IMG/VR virus record: IMGVR_UViG_3300048839_001305
Location: 1-62,994 of that record
Strand: one strand, 5' to 3'
DNA: 62,994 nucleotides
Origin: a virus
How positions within the stretch are numbered: position 1 is the stretch's first letter; every line of letters starts with the position of its first letter. Made by a program: the position numbers and the translations under genes. The notes beneath the pieces were generated by a model, which ran no database searches, had not been told where the DNA came from, and worked only from the letters and a program-made list of their open reading frames with translations. Below, piece after piece: positions 7,881 to 15,967 of the stretch.

Positions 7881-8932
7881 GTAACACACAACCAATTCAG
7901 CCGCAGGCCATCGAGGCCGAAGGGGCCATTGAGGCCCTCCATATCCCCGTCGCGCTCATCGACCGCGACCCGGCCCAGCCGCGCACCCACTTCGATGAGG
8001 CGGCGCTGGCGGCGTTGGCCGAGAGCATCCGGCAGCACGGCGTCATCCAGCCCATCGAGGTTGAAGAGACGCCCGACGGCCGCTACCGCATTCACCACGG
8101 CGAGCGGCGCTGGCGGGCGTCGAAGTTGGCCGGGCGGGAAACCATCCCGGCCGTCGTCGCCCCGGCGCGCGCGGCCGATGAACGGCTGGTGCGCCAGGCG
8201 CTGGAGAACCTCCACCGCGAAGACCTCAACCCCATCGACGAGGCCCGCGTCTACCAGGGTCTCATCGACCACGGCTGGGCGCGGCTGCGCATCGCCCGCG
8301 AGACGGGCAAGTCGCTACCGACCATCAACGGCCGGCTGGCGTGGCTGAAGCTGGAGCCGGAGGTTCAGCGCCTCGTGGCCCTGGGCCATCTGTCCAAGGA
8401 CGGCCGCCTGGCCGAGAAGCTCTACGTCCTCCCGCCGGAGGCCCGCGTGCCGCTGGCCGGGAAGCTGGCACGGCACGGGCTGGGGTTGCAGGCGTCCCTG
8501 CGGGCGTGCGACCGGGCGGCCGAGGAGATCGCCCGCAAGGCCGAGGCGCTGGAGGAGGGCCGCCGGCACCACGCCGACCGCGCCGCTGGCGTGCCCAGAG
8601 CCAATGGGGCGTTGGGGACGGGCGACCCGCCCGGCCGCAACGGTATGGCCCATCCTGTGCCGCTGGTGGCCTACGGGGCGGGCGGCCGTCGGGCGGTGAC
8701 GGCGACCATCGGCGCGGCGGCCGAGGCCATGTGCCGGCAGTGCGCGGTGCGCCCGGCCGGGGCCGACGTCATCCCGGCGTGGGAGATCGTCGAGCGGGCG
8801 GCGGCCGAGACGTGCGCCGCCTGCGTCAGGCGCGACGGCCCGCCCATCCCCAGGGTGTGCGAACTGTGCCAGGGGGCGGCGCTGTTGGGGCGGCTGGTGG
8901 GGGCGGTGAAGGCGCAGGAGGCGGCGGAGTAA
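7877..8932 (+). CDS. ParB/Spo0J-family DNA-binding protein
   Basis: 351 residues. The ParB N-terminal (sulfiredoxin-like) domain spans about 22-125: IPVALIDRDPAQPR, the conserved GERRWRA (75-81) that forms the CTP-binding core in chromosomal ParB, and ENLHREDLNPIDEA (110-123). A helix-turn-helix follows at about 140-165. The C-terminus is not the usual ParB dimer domain; it carries three cysteine pairs (CRQC, CAAC, CELC), suggesting zinc sites. It lies 3 bases upstream of a PAPS-reductase-like gene, an arrangement like the IbrB/IbrA pair, which favours a DNA-modification or regulatory role over plasmid partition. Confidence 0.85.
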   Translation: MSNTQPIQPQAIEAEGAIEALHIPVALIDRDPAQPRTHFDEAALAALAESIRQHGVIQPIEVEETPDGRYRIHHGERRWRASKLAGRETIPAVVAPARAADERLVRQALENLHREDLNPIDEARVYQGLIDHGWARLRIARETGKSLPTINGRLAWLKLEPEVQRLVALGHLSKDGRLAEKLYVLPPEARVPLAGKLARHGLGLQASLRACDRAAEEIARKAEALEEGRRHHADRAAGVPRANGALGTGDPPGRNGMAHPVPLVAYGAGGRRAVTATIGAAAEAMCRQCAVRPAGADVIPAWEIVERAAAETCAACVRRDGPPIPRVCELCQGAALLGRLVGAVKAQEAAE

Positions 8933-8935
8933 CAC

Positions 8936-10090
8936 ATGAAACAGGTGTCCCTCTTCGACGACCAGCGCCTGACTTTGAACGGCGCGATTGAACTCAGTCT
9001 GGCGAGTCTGGAAGAGTACGGCCGCCGCTACCGGCATTGGGCCGTGGCCTACTCCGGCGGCAAAGACTCCTCAGCCACGGTTGCGTTTGTGGCCTGGGCT
9101 ATTAAGTCCGACAAGGTTGAGCGGCCGGACTCACTCACCATCCTCTACGCCGACACGCGCCAGGAGTACCCGCCGCTGCACGCCACGGCCGTGCAGGTGT
9201 TGGCCGCCCTGCGGCGCGACGGATTCGACAGCCGCGTCGTGCAGCCGGCGCTGGACGACCGCTTCTACGTCTACATGCTTGGCTACGGCGTGCCGCCGCC
9301 GTCGAACCGCTTCCGCTGGTGTACACCAAAGCTGAAGATCGAGCCGATGGAGCAGGCGTTGGAAGCGCGTCGCGCCGAGACGGGCGAGAAGTTCCTGATG
9401 ATCAACGGCGTGCGGCTGGGCGAGAGCGCGGCCCGCGACCAGCGCATCGCCCTCTCCTGTTCCAAGGACTCAGGCGAGTGCGGCCAGGGCTGGTTTCAGG
9501 TTCGGCCGCCGGACGCGGCCGGGGACACGCTCGCGCCGCTCCTCCACTGGCGTCTGTGCCACGTCTACGACTGGCTCTACTTCGAGAACGGCCGTCACGG
9601 CTACCCGGAAGTGGCCGGGATTGCCGACGTGTACGGCGACGACGAGGTGCGCACCGGCTGCATCGGTTGCCCGCTGGCCAGCCGTGACACCGCGCTGGAG
9701 AACCTCGTCCGCCGGCCGGAGTGGGCGCACCTGCGCCCGCTCCTAGAACTCAAGGGCATGTTCCGCGAGATGAAGCGGGCCGAGTGGCGCAAGCGCAAGG
9801 CCGAGCCGGAGCGCCGCCAGGATGGGGGATGGTCCAAGAACGGCCAGCGCAAGGGGCCGCTGACGATGGCCGCCCGCGCCCACTGGCTGGACAAGGTGCT
9901 CGACGTGCAGCGCCGCTCCGGCGTCGATCTTATCAACGCTGAGGAGGAGGCGCGCATCCGCGAGATGTGGGCACTGGACATGTGGCCGCGCAAGTGGTCG
10001 GCGGCCGACATCGACGCCGACGAGCTGATCGACCGCATCTCGTCCGTCGGCGGCGACCTGGTGGTGCAGCCGGTGATGGTGAAGCCGTGA
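8936..10090 (+). CDS. PAPS reductase/DndC-like ATP pyrophosphatase
   Basis: 384 residues. The PP-loop SGGKDS (40-45) binds ATP in the N-type ATP pyrophosphatase fold. RFRWCTPKLKI (C129) and RTGCIGC (241-245) provide conserved cysteines as in DndC-like proteins, where they hold an iron-sulfur cluster used for sulfur transfer to the DNA backbone. Arg/Lys-rich segments in the last third suit nucleic-acid contact. No dndB, dndD or dndE partner was found nearby; the only obvious partner is the ParB-like gene 3 bases upstream. Possible roles are DNA modification, sulfate metabolism or an IbrA-like function. Confidence 0.8.
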   Translation: MKQVSLFDDQRLTLNGAIELSLASLEEYGRRYRHWAVAYSGGKDSSATVAFVAWAIKSDKVERPDSLTILYADTRQEYPPLHATAVQVLAALRRDGFDSRVVQPALDDRFYVYMLGYGVPPPSNRFRWCTPKLKIEPMEQALEARRAETGEKFLMINGVRLGESAARDQRIALSCSKDSGECGQGWFQVRPPDAAGDTLAPLLHWRLCHVYDWLYFENGRHGYPEVAGIADVYGDDEVRTGCIGCPLASRDTALENLVRRPEWAHLRPLLELKGMFREMKRAEWRKRKAEPERRQDGGWSKNGQRKGPLTMAARAHWLDKVLDVQRRSGVDLINAEEEARIREMWALDMWPRKWSAADIDADELIDRISSVGGDLVVQPVMVKP

Positions 10091-10114
10091 GTGACTTCGA
10101 CTGGGAGGCCACCG

Positions 10115-10396
10115 ATGACCGAGAGTGAGATGGCGGCCGTCATCGACCGGGCCGTGCGCTACGCCGTGCGCGGCGAGGCCAACCGGCGGCCGTATCTTTT
10201 GGACGACGAGACGGTCGCCCGCGCCCACGCGAGCCACATGGCCGGGCTGAACCTGCAATGCCTGGGGCGGCACTACGGCGTGCGGGCGGGCTACCTGGGA
10301 AGACGGTTCCGCGAGCTGGGCCTGCCGGTGCGCAACTATACGAGCAAGCGGGCGCGGGCCGCGGCGCTGGCGGCCGAGGAGGAAGGTGAGAGATGA
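10115..10396 (+). CDS. Small helix-turn-helix DNA-binding protein
   Basis: 93 residues. ATG 10115 has GGGAGG at good spacing; an upstream GTG (10091) is less likely. Residues about 38-75 (ARAHASHMAGLNLQCLGRHY then a GRRFRELGLPVR segment) look like a helix-turn-helix that reads DNA with a basic C-terminal extension. It overlaps the next gene by 4 bases. Confidence 0.6.
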   Translation: MTESEMAAVIDRAVRYAVRGEANRRPYLLDDETVARAHASHMAGLNLQCLGRHYGVRAGYLGRRFRELGLPVRNYTSKRARAAALAAEEEGER

Positions 10397-10818
10397 CCGA
10401 CATTATCAGCCGCGCGGTTGGCCGGCTGCGGCCGGCGCGCATCATTCGGGCCGAGAGGATGCTCGACCTGCGGTTCTTCGTGGGGCTGGCGCTGCTGCTG
10501 GCGGCCAAGGGGCTGGCCACGCTGGTGGGCACGCTCGGCCCGGTCGCGCTGGTGGCGTGCGGCGTACTGGCGCTGGCGGCCGTCCTGCTCTGGTTCTACC
10601 GGCCGGCGGTTATCACCGCCTACATCCCCTTCGAGCACTACCCGTGGGATGAGGAGATCGTCATGGCGCGAGTGGCCGAGACGTTGACCTGCCTGTGCTG
10701 CCTGCGCCGGCTCGACCGCCCCGGCCATCTGGAGGTGACGCGCTGCCGCTGCGGCACGGTCTACGGCACGGCCGGCGCGGCGCTGTACGTGAAGTGGGCC
10801 GGCGGCCGGGAGGGTTAG
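10393..10818 (+). CDS. Membrane protein with zinc-ribbon-like C-terminus
   Basis: 141 residues. Hydrophobic helices at about 27-48 and 48-67 predict a double-pass membrane anchor. The soluble C-terminal part has CLCCL (about 100-104) and CRCG (about 118-121), a four-cysteine zinc ribbon. The start overlaps the previous gene (ATGA). Role unknown. Confidence 0.6.
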   Translation: MTDIISRAVGRLRPARIIRAERMLDLRFFVGLALLLAAKGLATLVGTLGPVALVACGVLALAAVLLWFYRPAVITAYIPFEHYPWDEEIVMARVAETLTCLCCLRRLDRPGHLEVTRCRCGTVYGTAGAALYVKWAGGREG

Positions 10819-10831
10819 ACCATGTGCAAAG

Positions 10832-10847
10832 TGGCGCATCTGCGCCA
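10832..10847 (+). promoter_or_regulatory. Hairpin directly in front of a ribosome binding site
   Basis: TGGCGCA, TC, TGCGCCA forms a perfect 7-base stem ending at the first base of AGGAGGA (10847-10853), which serves GTG 10859. A 14-codon ORF (10822-10866) runs through the hairpin and ends just inside the next gene, so translational control is conceivable. Confidence 0.5.
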
Positions 10848-10858
10848 GGAGGACAGGC

Positions 10859-11431
10859 GTGAGTAGTGTATATGCTATCTGGAACTATCAGACGAAAGAG
10901 GTCGATTTCCTGCATGAGTTGCCATCGGACTATGTGGATTACATTTCGCCCGACTCTGTGATCCGCCACGAAAAATACGTCGCCCAGGGCGACTCGCCTA
11001 TCGAGGCAGCGGCGAAGGTGTGGAGCGCGGGCAACGCGGCCCACGAGCAAGACCAGGCGATACTCGCTCAGATCGAAGCCGGCCGGAGGATGGGCGAAGC
11101 GCTGGGGGTGCTCAAGCCAGACGTGCCGCCGCAACCGCGGCCGAACGTCACGAACGACGCAGCGATGAACGACACCGGTTGCCTGTGGGTGGCGCTGATG
11201 ATTATCGGGTTGAGCGCCCTCTTCCTCGCCGCAATACTGTCCCTGAACGCCGCCTGGCCGTGGCTGGAGCGCGTGGGGTCGCTGGTCTACGGCTGGGTAG
11301 TGGGCCACGCCGCGGCCGGCGCCGTCGCCGCGGCCGGCGCCGTCGCCGCGGCCGGCGCCGTCGCCGCGACCACGACGGCGACGGCCGCCTTTGGGCTGGC
11401 GTGGTGGTTGGACGAACGGGACCGGCGATGA
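10859..11431 (+). CDS. Membrane protein with Ala/Gly/Val tandem repeat
   Basis: 190 residues from GTG 10859 with a strong ribosome binding site (AGGAGGA). The N-terminal 100 residues are soluble and charged. A hydrophobic helix at about 109-127 is followed by a second hydrophobic region that includes three tandem AAAGAV repeats (18-base units, 11309-11362). The topology suggests a cytoplasmic domain anchored by two or more membrane spans. No family recognised. Confidence 0.6.
   Translation: MSSVYAIWNYQTKEVDFLHELPSDYVDYISPDSVIRHEKYVAQGDSPIEAAAKVWSAGNAAHEQDQAILAQIEAGRRMGEALGVLKPDVPPQPRPNVTNDAAMNDTGCLWVALMIIGLSALFLAAILSLNAAWPWLERVGSLVYGWVVGHAAAGAVAAAGAVAAAGAVAATTTATAAFGLAWWLDERDRR
11309..11362 (+). 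repeat. Three tandem 18-base repeats
   Basis: The unit GCCGCGGCCGGCGCCGTC is repeated three times without mismatch inside a membrane-protein gene, encoding (AAAGAV)3. Exact identity suggests recent slippage; the copy number may vary between isolates. Confidence 0.85.
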
Positions 11432-11604
11432 GCGCCACCGGCTACCCCTATGTCTACGTCTGGGGCAATAACGAGAAGCGCGTCACGCTGCGCGGCCGTC
11501 GTTGCCGGGTGGTGACCCGTGGGACGCTCAACAGCGCCCTAGTGGAGTTTGAGGGCGGGCAGCGGGAGATCATCTCGCGCAATGCCCTGCGGAGGGTTAG
11601 ATGA
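11428..11604 (+). CDS. Small basic hypothetical protein
   Basis: 58 residues, starting at an ATGA overlap with the preceding gene. Beta-rich and basic (RVTLRGRRCRVV, ALVEFEGGQREII), compatible with a small SH3-like or OB-like barrel binding nucleic acid, but no family could be named. It overlaps the next gene by 4 bases. Confidence 0.55.
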   Translation: MSATGYPYVYVWGNNEKRVTLRGRRCRVVTRGTLNSALVEFEGGQREIISRNALRRVR

Positions 11605-11885
11605 ACATCATTCAGATCATCCGACAGCGCATCGAGCGTCGTCGTCGTCGTCTGGCGGCGCTGGACATGCTCATGCGTGTGATCGAACGAGAGGCGCTCA
11701 ACGCGCTGCGGGAGGACAATCCGTCCCTAGCCCGGCTCATCGAGCAGGCATCCGGCAGCGGCGCGAGTTATCGAGAGATCATCGGCATGGTGGGGGCCAC
11801 GCGGCACGCATCCACTATGAGCGTCGAGACGCGCGCCGCCATCCGCGCCGCCATGCGGCAGACGAGGGAGGCGGCCGGTGAGTGA
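11601..11885 (+). CDS. Small helical hypothetical protein
   Basis: 94 residues, helical, with an arginine run (RRRRR, encoded by a CGT repeat) near the N-terminus. Residues 50-94 could contain a helix-turn-helix (ASYREIIGMVGATRHASTMS). It overlaps the next gene by 8 bases. Confidence 0.6.
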   Translation: MNIIQIIRQRIERRRRRLAALDMLMRVIEREALNALREDNPSLARLIEQASGSGASYREIIGMVGATRHASTMSVETRAAIRAAMRQTREAAGE

Positions 11886-13125
11886 CACGACGTTCGACCT
11901 GGACGCGCTGCTGGATGAGGTCGTGCTGCACGCGGCCGTCGCCGGTGGGCGCGATCCGGCGCTGGTGGCTGCCGGGTTCGGCGCGTCGCGGACGGTGGCC
12001 GCCGCGGCCGTCGCCGGTGGCCCTCCTGCGCGGCGCGGGCCGTCCAGCGCCAACCGCTGGACGGCCGCGGAGCGGGCGTTCCTGGAGGCGTGGGCCGGGG
12101 AGCTGGGCGACAGGGAGATCGCCCGGCGGCTGGGGCGGTCGGAGGCGGCCGTGCGCGTCCGACGCGTCCGCCGGGGCCTGCGCGGGCCGATGGTCTACGC
12201 CGACTACCTGACGGCCCAGGACATGGCCCGCGCCCTGGGGGTGGACGTGAAGTCGATCTGCACCCTCATCGAGCGGGGGCTTCTGCCGGCCGAGATCGCT
12301 CCGCTGCCGCAGCGCAAGGTGTGGCGCATGAGGCGGTCGGCGTTCGTGGCCTGGGCGGTGAACCCGCTGCACTGGCCCTACTTCTACCGCGTGGTGCGCG
12401 CCCCGGAGCGCATCCGCGACGAAGCCCTGCGACGGCTCATCGTGCGCCGCGCGGCGGCGTGGGGCGACGCGTGGTGGACGACGGGCGAGGTCGCCGCCTA
12501 CCACGGCGTGAGCGACCGCGTGGTCAACCGCCGCATCCTCGCCGGGCGGCTGGCGGCCGTGCGCTGGAGCAACTGGATGGTGCGCCGCTCGGACGCCACG
12601 TCGCCGGCGACGCGCTTTTTCGGCGGCAAGGGCGGCGCGATGCTGGACCTGTACGGCACGCCGCGCGGCGATGCCTTCCTGGTGCTGGCCGCGGCGGTGG
12701 GGATACCCGACGCCCAGATCGGCCGCATGGCCGGGCGCGAGGGCAACAGCGCGATGCGTATCCGGCTCGACGCCCTCCACCGCGCCGGGTACATCCCCTG
12801 GCTCATCCACGCCTACGAACTGCCGGTGGCGTACCGGCCGACCGACGGCGCGCTGTGGGCTGACTGGCGGCCGCTGGCCCACCGCTTCCCGCGGCTGGCG
12901 CGGGCGTGGGCGCGGTGGGAGGCGGGTGAGCTGCGGCGGCGCGACGAGCGGAGCGAGCGCAACCTGGTCAACGGCGTGCTGCGGGCGGCCGTGGCCTGGC
13001 ACATGGGCGAGGCGGGCGCGGCGCTGGTCGGCCGGCTGGTGCGTTGCGATAGGGCGGCCGAGGCCGAGGCGTGGGGGTTGTGGGAAGGGTGGGCGGCGGC
13101 CGAGTTACCGCCGCCGGGAGGGTGA
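11878..13125 (+). CDS. Multi-helix-turn-helix DNA-binding protein
   Basis: 415 residues from GTG 11878. Three putative DNA-binding modules are visible: a SANT/Myb-like helix-turn-helix at about 60-101 (WTAAERAFLEAWAGEL, then DREIARRLGRSEAAVRVRR), a MerR/excisionase-like motif at about 108-160 (LTAQDMARALGVDVKSI...RMRRSAFVAW) and a second such motif at about 195-240 (WTTGEVAAYHGVSDRVVNRR). The rest is helical and basic. It could be a large regulator or a DNA-organising protein; no nuclease or recombinase residues are evident. Confidence 0.7.
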   Translation: MSDTTFDLDALLDEVVLHAAVAGGRDPALVAAGFGASRTVAAAAVAGGPPARRGPSSANRWTAAERAFLEAWAGELGDREIARRLGRSEAAVRVRRVRRGLRGPMVYADYLTAQDMARALGVDVKSICTLIERGLLPAEIAPLPQRKVWRMRRSAFVAWAVNPLHWPYFYRVVRAPERIRDEALRRLIVRRAAAWGDAWWTTGEVAAYHGVSDRVVNRRILAGRLAAVRWSNWMVRRSDATSPATRFFGGKGGAMLDLYGTPRGDAFLVLAAAVGIPDAQIGRMAGREGNSAMRIRLDALHRAGYIPWLIHAYELPVAYRPTDGALWADWRPLAHRFPRLARAWARWEAGELRRRDERSERNLVNGVLRAAVAWHMGEAGAALVGRLVRCDRAAEAEAWGLWEGWAAAELPPPGG

Positions 13126-13126
13126 C

Positions 13127-13234
13127 ATGATTGAAAGCGAGTTTGTGCTTCTCTTGGGCGGGTTAGTGGTTATCCTATTTCTGGCCGTCGTCGTGCTGGA
13201 AAGCATCGCCGAGCGGCCGCCGGGCAAGAGGTGA
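13127..13234 (+). CDS. Single-pass membrane micropeptide
   Basis: 35 residues, one base after the previous stop, with GGAGGGTG before ATG 13127. One hydrophobic helix (about 6-24) and a basic, Pro-containing tail. Its size and context fit the other tiny membrane proteins here. Reality is supported by the ribosome binding site only. Confidence 0.45.
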   Translation: MIESEFVLLLGGLVVILFLAVVVLESIAERPPGKR

Positions 13235-13323
13235 GGGCAGAAGTGGCCGTCGCCCTACTAGACCCGCCGGTTCCCCCTTCGTCTTTCCCCGGTCAAAATC
13301 CCGACAAAATCCATAAGACATAA

Positions 13324-13350
13324 ACCGGCGGCCGTCTACCGGCCGCCGGT
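13324..13350 (+). terminator. Perfect 11-base inverted repeat
   Basis: ACCGGCGGCCG and its exact complement CGGCCGCCGGT enclose the 5-base loop TCTAC. It lies in the 238-base gap between two gene clusters, where a transcript end is expected. A T-rich stretch (TAAAATTTATG) begins 10 bases later and might be a -10-like region for the next cluster. Confidence 0.6.
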
Positions 13351-13425
13351 CGCCTGTGGTAAAATTTATGTCAATCGGCGGCCCTGGCGGCGGCCGATGG
13401 CGGCGGGGTGTCCGTCGCCGAAGCA

Positions 13426-13449
13426 GTCGCGGGAGTGGTTCCCCGCGAC
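13426..13449 (+). promoter_or_regulatory. Leader hairpin before gene 13473
   Basis: GTCGCGGG and CCCGCGAC form an 8-base stem with an 8-base loop. It ends 23 bases before ATG 13473 and just upstream of GGAG (13461-13464). Confidence 0.5.
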
Positions 13450-13472
13450 GGTAGACAGACGGAGTGTATGCC

Positions 13473-14093
13473 ATGTCAGCAACGCGAATTGGTTCTATCC
13501 GCGTCCCCATTGCGGTCAGCGTCGGCCTGCGCGACGGCGAGTACCGCTGGTGGGCGGTCATGCCCCGGTGGGGCGCGCCCCCGGATACCCCCTGGGCCAC
13601 GGCCGCGCCGGCCCTGCCGCCGGGCGGCCGCATCTACCGCGAGGCGTCGGGGTATCTGGCAGATTCACCCTGCTTTCTGGTGGGCGACCGCTCGCGTGGC
13701 CGGGAGACGCCGGAGGCGGCGGCGGCCGAGGCGCTGCGGCGCGAGCTGGTCATCGGCCCCATCGCCGACGGCATCGCCCGCGCCCACCCCGGCCGGGCGG
13801 CGGTGTTCTTTATGGACGGCAACCGCCCGGAACTCCACTGGGTGTGGCGGCCCGACCCGACGACCCGCCCGGAGAACCTGAACCCGTGGGAGCGGCAGGC
13901 CGTCGCCGCGACGGCCGTCTACCGGCGCTTCTCGGTCATCCTGAAGGATTTGGACGACTGCCGCACCTGGATTGTCGAGGCCGTGACCGGTGGGGTGGGG
14001 ATCGTGCGGCTGGCCCGCGAGCCGGAGGGGGCGTCCACCCGCTGGCTGGCCCGCGCCGGCGGCAAGCAACTCCTGATGGGGAGGGTTCTGTGA
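13473..14093 (+). CDS. Hypothetical protein
   Basis: 206 residues from ATG 13473; GGAG lies about 9 bases upstream. A GTG three codons earlier would also work. Alternating hydrophobic strands and many Trp/Arg residues suggest a soluble alpha/beta protein. It overlaps the next gene, which has a similar size and composition. No family recognised. Confidence 0.65.
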   Translation: MSATRIGSIRVPIAVSVGLRDGEYRWWAVMPRWGAPPDTPWATAAPALPPGGRIYREASGYLADSPCFLVGDRSRGRETPEAAAAEALRRELVIGPIADGIARAHPGRAAVFFMDGNRPELHWVWRPDPTTRPENLNPWERQAVAATAVYRRFSVILKDLDDCRTWIVEAVTGGVGIVRLAREPEGASTRWLARAGGKQLLMGRVL

Positions 14094-14704
14094 GCGCCGT
14101 TGACCTCATCCCCCAGCCGAGCGGCCCCGGTTACTGGTGGGTCGCCGCCGACCGCGATCCCGGCCTGGGACAGCGCCTGAGCGGTCACGTCTTCGCCGCC
14201 GGTTCCCTGTGGGTCGCTTCCGGGCCGCAGGTGCGCCTGGTGGAAGCGGCGCTGGCCACGCCCTACGCCACACCGCGCGAGGCGGCCGAGGCGGCGTGGC
14301 TGCGCGAGGGACTGGTGCGCCCGGCGCTGGCTCCCCTCGTCTACGGTCTGCCCGGCCGGTCGCTGCGCGTCATCGACGGCAACGCCTACACCGCCGCGCC
14401 GGAGCGCTGGAACGGCGAGTGGGCCGACGCCCTCGACCGCGGCCGGCGCGTCATGCTGGGCGCGGAGGCGACGGAGGCGGCGTACCTGGCCCGCTACGAG
14501 ACCGGGGCCGCGCCGTGGCAGTCGGCGGCCGTGGCCTTCTGCCGCGCCTTCCCGCGCCTGTGGCTGGTGGTGGGCGAAGGGCCGGAGGGCTGCCACGTCC
14601 GCCTGCGCGGGGAGTACGTCGAGTACCTGCACCACGTCGGGGTGCGCGAGTATACCTACCTGTCGCGCGACGGCGCGACGGTCGTGCTGGTCGAGATTGA
14701 CTGA
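14090..14704 (+). CDS. Hypothetical protein
   Basis: 204 residues from GTG 14090 (GTGA overlap; GGGGAGG upstream). Beta-rich N-terminus (GYWWVAADRD) and a helical middle with a LVEAALATPYATPREAAEAA segment. No recognisable active-site motif. It ends the cluster before the promoter at 14721. Confidence 0.65.
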   Translation: MSAVDLIPQPSGPGYWWVAADRDPGLGQRLSGHVFAAGSLWVASGPQVRLVEAALATPYATPREAAEAAWLREGLVRPALAPLVYGLPGRSLRVIDGNAYTAAPERWNGEWADALDRGRRVMLGAEATEAAYLARYETGAAPWQSAAVAFCRAFPRLWLVVGEGPEGCHVRLRGEYVEYLHHVGVREYTYLSRDGATVVLVEID

Positions 14705-14720
14705 GCCTTTGCCCGTTGTC

Positions 14721-14748
14721 GTTGAGATTCGTCCCAAGATGGTACAAT
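14721..14748 (+). promoter_or_regulatory. Promoter overlapping the recurring GTTGAGATTCGTCCC motif
   Basis: TTGAGA (14722-14727) and TACAAT (14743-14748) are 15 bases apart. The same arrangement occurs on the minus strand at 25013-25041 with over 70 percent base identity across 35 positions. The -10 box ends only 13 bases before ATG 14762, so the transcript leader would be very short. Confidence 0.6.
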
Positions 14749-14761
14749 ACGGAGGTATCCC

Positions 14762-15208
14762 ATGTCACAACCACACCTGACAACGCTGACCCTTTCCCAG
14801 ACGGTGGCCCGGCTGGATGAATGCCACGCCCGGCTGTCGGCCGCCCGCGCGGCGCTGCTGACGGCCGAGACGGCTGCACTCGCGGCGCGGTTCAACGTCG
14901 AGACGGCCGAGGGCCGGTTGGCCGCGGCCCTGCTTCTGGCCCAGGCCGACGCGCCGGGCACAAACGAGACGCAGCGCAAGGCCGCCGCCCACGCCGCCAC
15001 GGCCGCCCAGCGCGAGACGGTGGCCGAGCAGCGAACGGCGCTGCTGGCGGCCGAGGTCGAACTGGCGCGGGCCAAGACCAGCCTGCGGCTGGCCGACGAC
15101 GAGCGCCGGGGGGTCGAGACCATCCTCGCCCTGTGGCGGGATGGCCTGCTACCGGCCGGCGGCCCGGAGCGCGTGGCGCTGACGACCGACGAGGACATCC
15201 CCTTCTAG
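14762..15208 (+). CDS. Coiled-coil protein
   Basis: 148 residues, ATG 14762 with GGAGGT upstream. Nearly all helical and Ala/Leu/Glu-rich with heptad periodicity from about 10 to 120, predicting a long coiled coil. The C-terminal acidic tail ends in DEDIPF, which resembles the acidic hydrophobic tails used by single-stranded-DNA-binding proteins to recruit partners, though no OB fold is present. First gene after a promoter. Confidence 0.65.
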   Translation: MSQPHLTTLTLSQTVARLDECHARLSAARAALLTAETAALAARFNVETAEGRLAAALLLAQADAPGTNETQRKAAAHAATAAQRETVAEQRTALLAAEVELARAKTSLRLADDERRGVETILALWRDGLLPAGGPERVALTTDEDIPF

Positions 15209-15226
15209 GGCGTGTATCGGCGGGGT

Positions 15227-15244
15227 GGGGCGGACGGCCGCCCC
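15227..15244 (+). promoter_or_regulatory. Intergenic hairpin before gene 15268
   Basis: GGGGCGG, loop ACGG, CCGCCCC. Flanking bases can extend the stem. It ends 23 bases before ATG 15268 and upstream of GAGGAG. Confidence 0.55.
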
Positions 15245-15267
15245 CTCCGCCGCAGAGGAGTATCACC

Positions 15268-15591
15268 ATGCCCCGCGAGATAGTCCCCATCCCCCTGGCC
15301 GAGGGCCAGACCGACGAGCGTCCCGGACACTACTACGTCAGCGCCATTGACGGCCGCCGCTGGGCGCTCTTGTACGGCCCCCTCGAGCGCCACGCCGACG
15401 CGGTGGCGGCCGTGGAGACGGCGCGGCGGGTGGCCGTGGACGCCGACGCCCGCGCCTGGTTCTATGCCTTCGGGACGGCCCGCGTCGCGCCCGAAGACCC
15501 AGCGCCCACCGGCGTGCTCAACCACCTGCTGCCGCCCATCGGGGCGGAACCGCCGGACGCGGAGGAAACAACCTATGTCCCTCTTGACTGA
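15268..15591 (+). CDS. Small hypothetical protein
   Basis: 107 residues, ATG 15268 with AGAGGAG upstream. Residues 20-75 read as a single alpha/beta domain (HYYVSAIDGRRWALLYGP, then a helix AVAAVETARRVAVD and WFYAFGTARV). The C-terminus is Pro-rich. It overlaps the DUF2958 gene by 17 bases. Confidence 0.6.
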   Translation: MPREIVPIPLAEGQTDERPGHYYVSAIDGRRWALLYGPLERHADAVAAVETARRVAVDADARAWFYAFGTARVAPEDPAPTGVLNHLLPPIGAEPPDAEETTYVPLD

Positions 15592-15880
15592 CGAAGACCG
15601 GGCGGCGCTGCCCGCCTTCTACGCCACCGAGAACGACGGCGACGCGGTCGTGGTGCGCGCCCGTCTGTGGTTGCCGGGCACGTACTGGGAGTGGTTCATC
15701 ATCGAGTACGACGGCGCGGACGTGGCGTTCGGCCTGGTTAGCGGCCACGACATCGAAATGGGCTACATCTGGCTGCCGGAGTTGGAGGAGCTGGGCCGGG
15801 TTGTGCGCGATCCGGGCTGGCGGCCGACGCCCCTGGGCGTCGTGCGGGCCAGCGTGGAAGCCCGGCGCAACCCCGACTAG
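15575..15880 (+). CDS. DUF2958 family protein
   Basis: 101 residues from ATG 15575, with GGAGG upstream. The conserved DUF2958 layout is clear: LLTDEDRAALPAFYATEN, a WLPGTYWEWFIIEYDG strand pair, FGLVSGHDIEMGYIWLPELE and a closing WRPTPL. The family is widespread on phages, plasmids and integrative elements; its biochemical role is not established. This copy has the usual length. Confidence 0.8.
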   Translation: MSLLTDEDRAALPAFYATENDGDAVVVRARLWLPGTYWEWFIIEYDGADVAFGLVSGHDIEMGYIWLPELEELGRVVRDPGWRPTPLGVVRASVEARRNPD

Positions 15881-15918
15881 CCCCGCCCTTCTTCACCACC
15901 AGTTCACGCGAGTTTCGG

Positions 15919-15944
15919 CCGCCCCCCTAGACAACGGGGGGCGG
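15919..15944 (+). terminator. Perfect 9-base hairpin after the DUF2958 gene
   Basis: CCGCCCCCC, loop TAGACAAC, GGGGGGCGG, followed by TCTGTGTT. A moderately U-containing tail makes this the better terminator candidate of the region. Its loop overlaps a possible -35 box for the TACAAT at 15952. Confidence 0.55.
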
Positions 15945-15967
15945 TCTGTGTTACAATGCAGGAAATC

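Noticed and set aside
11627-11643. CGT trinucleotide run
   Set aside because: A short run of CGT codons encodes an arginine stretch in a basic helix. Too short and too ordinary in GC-rich DNA to call a variable locus.
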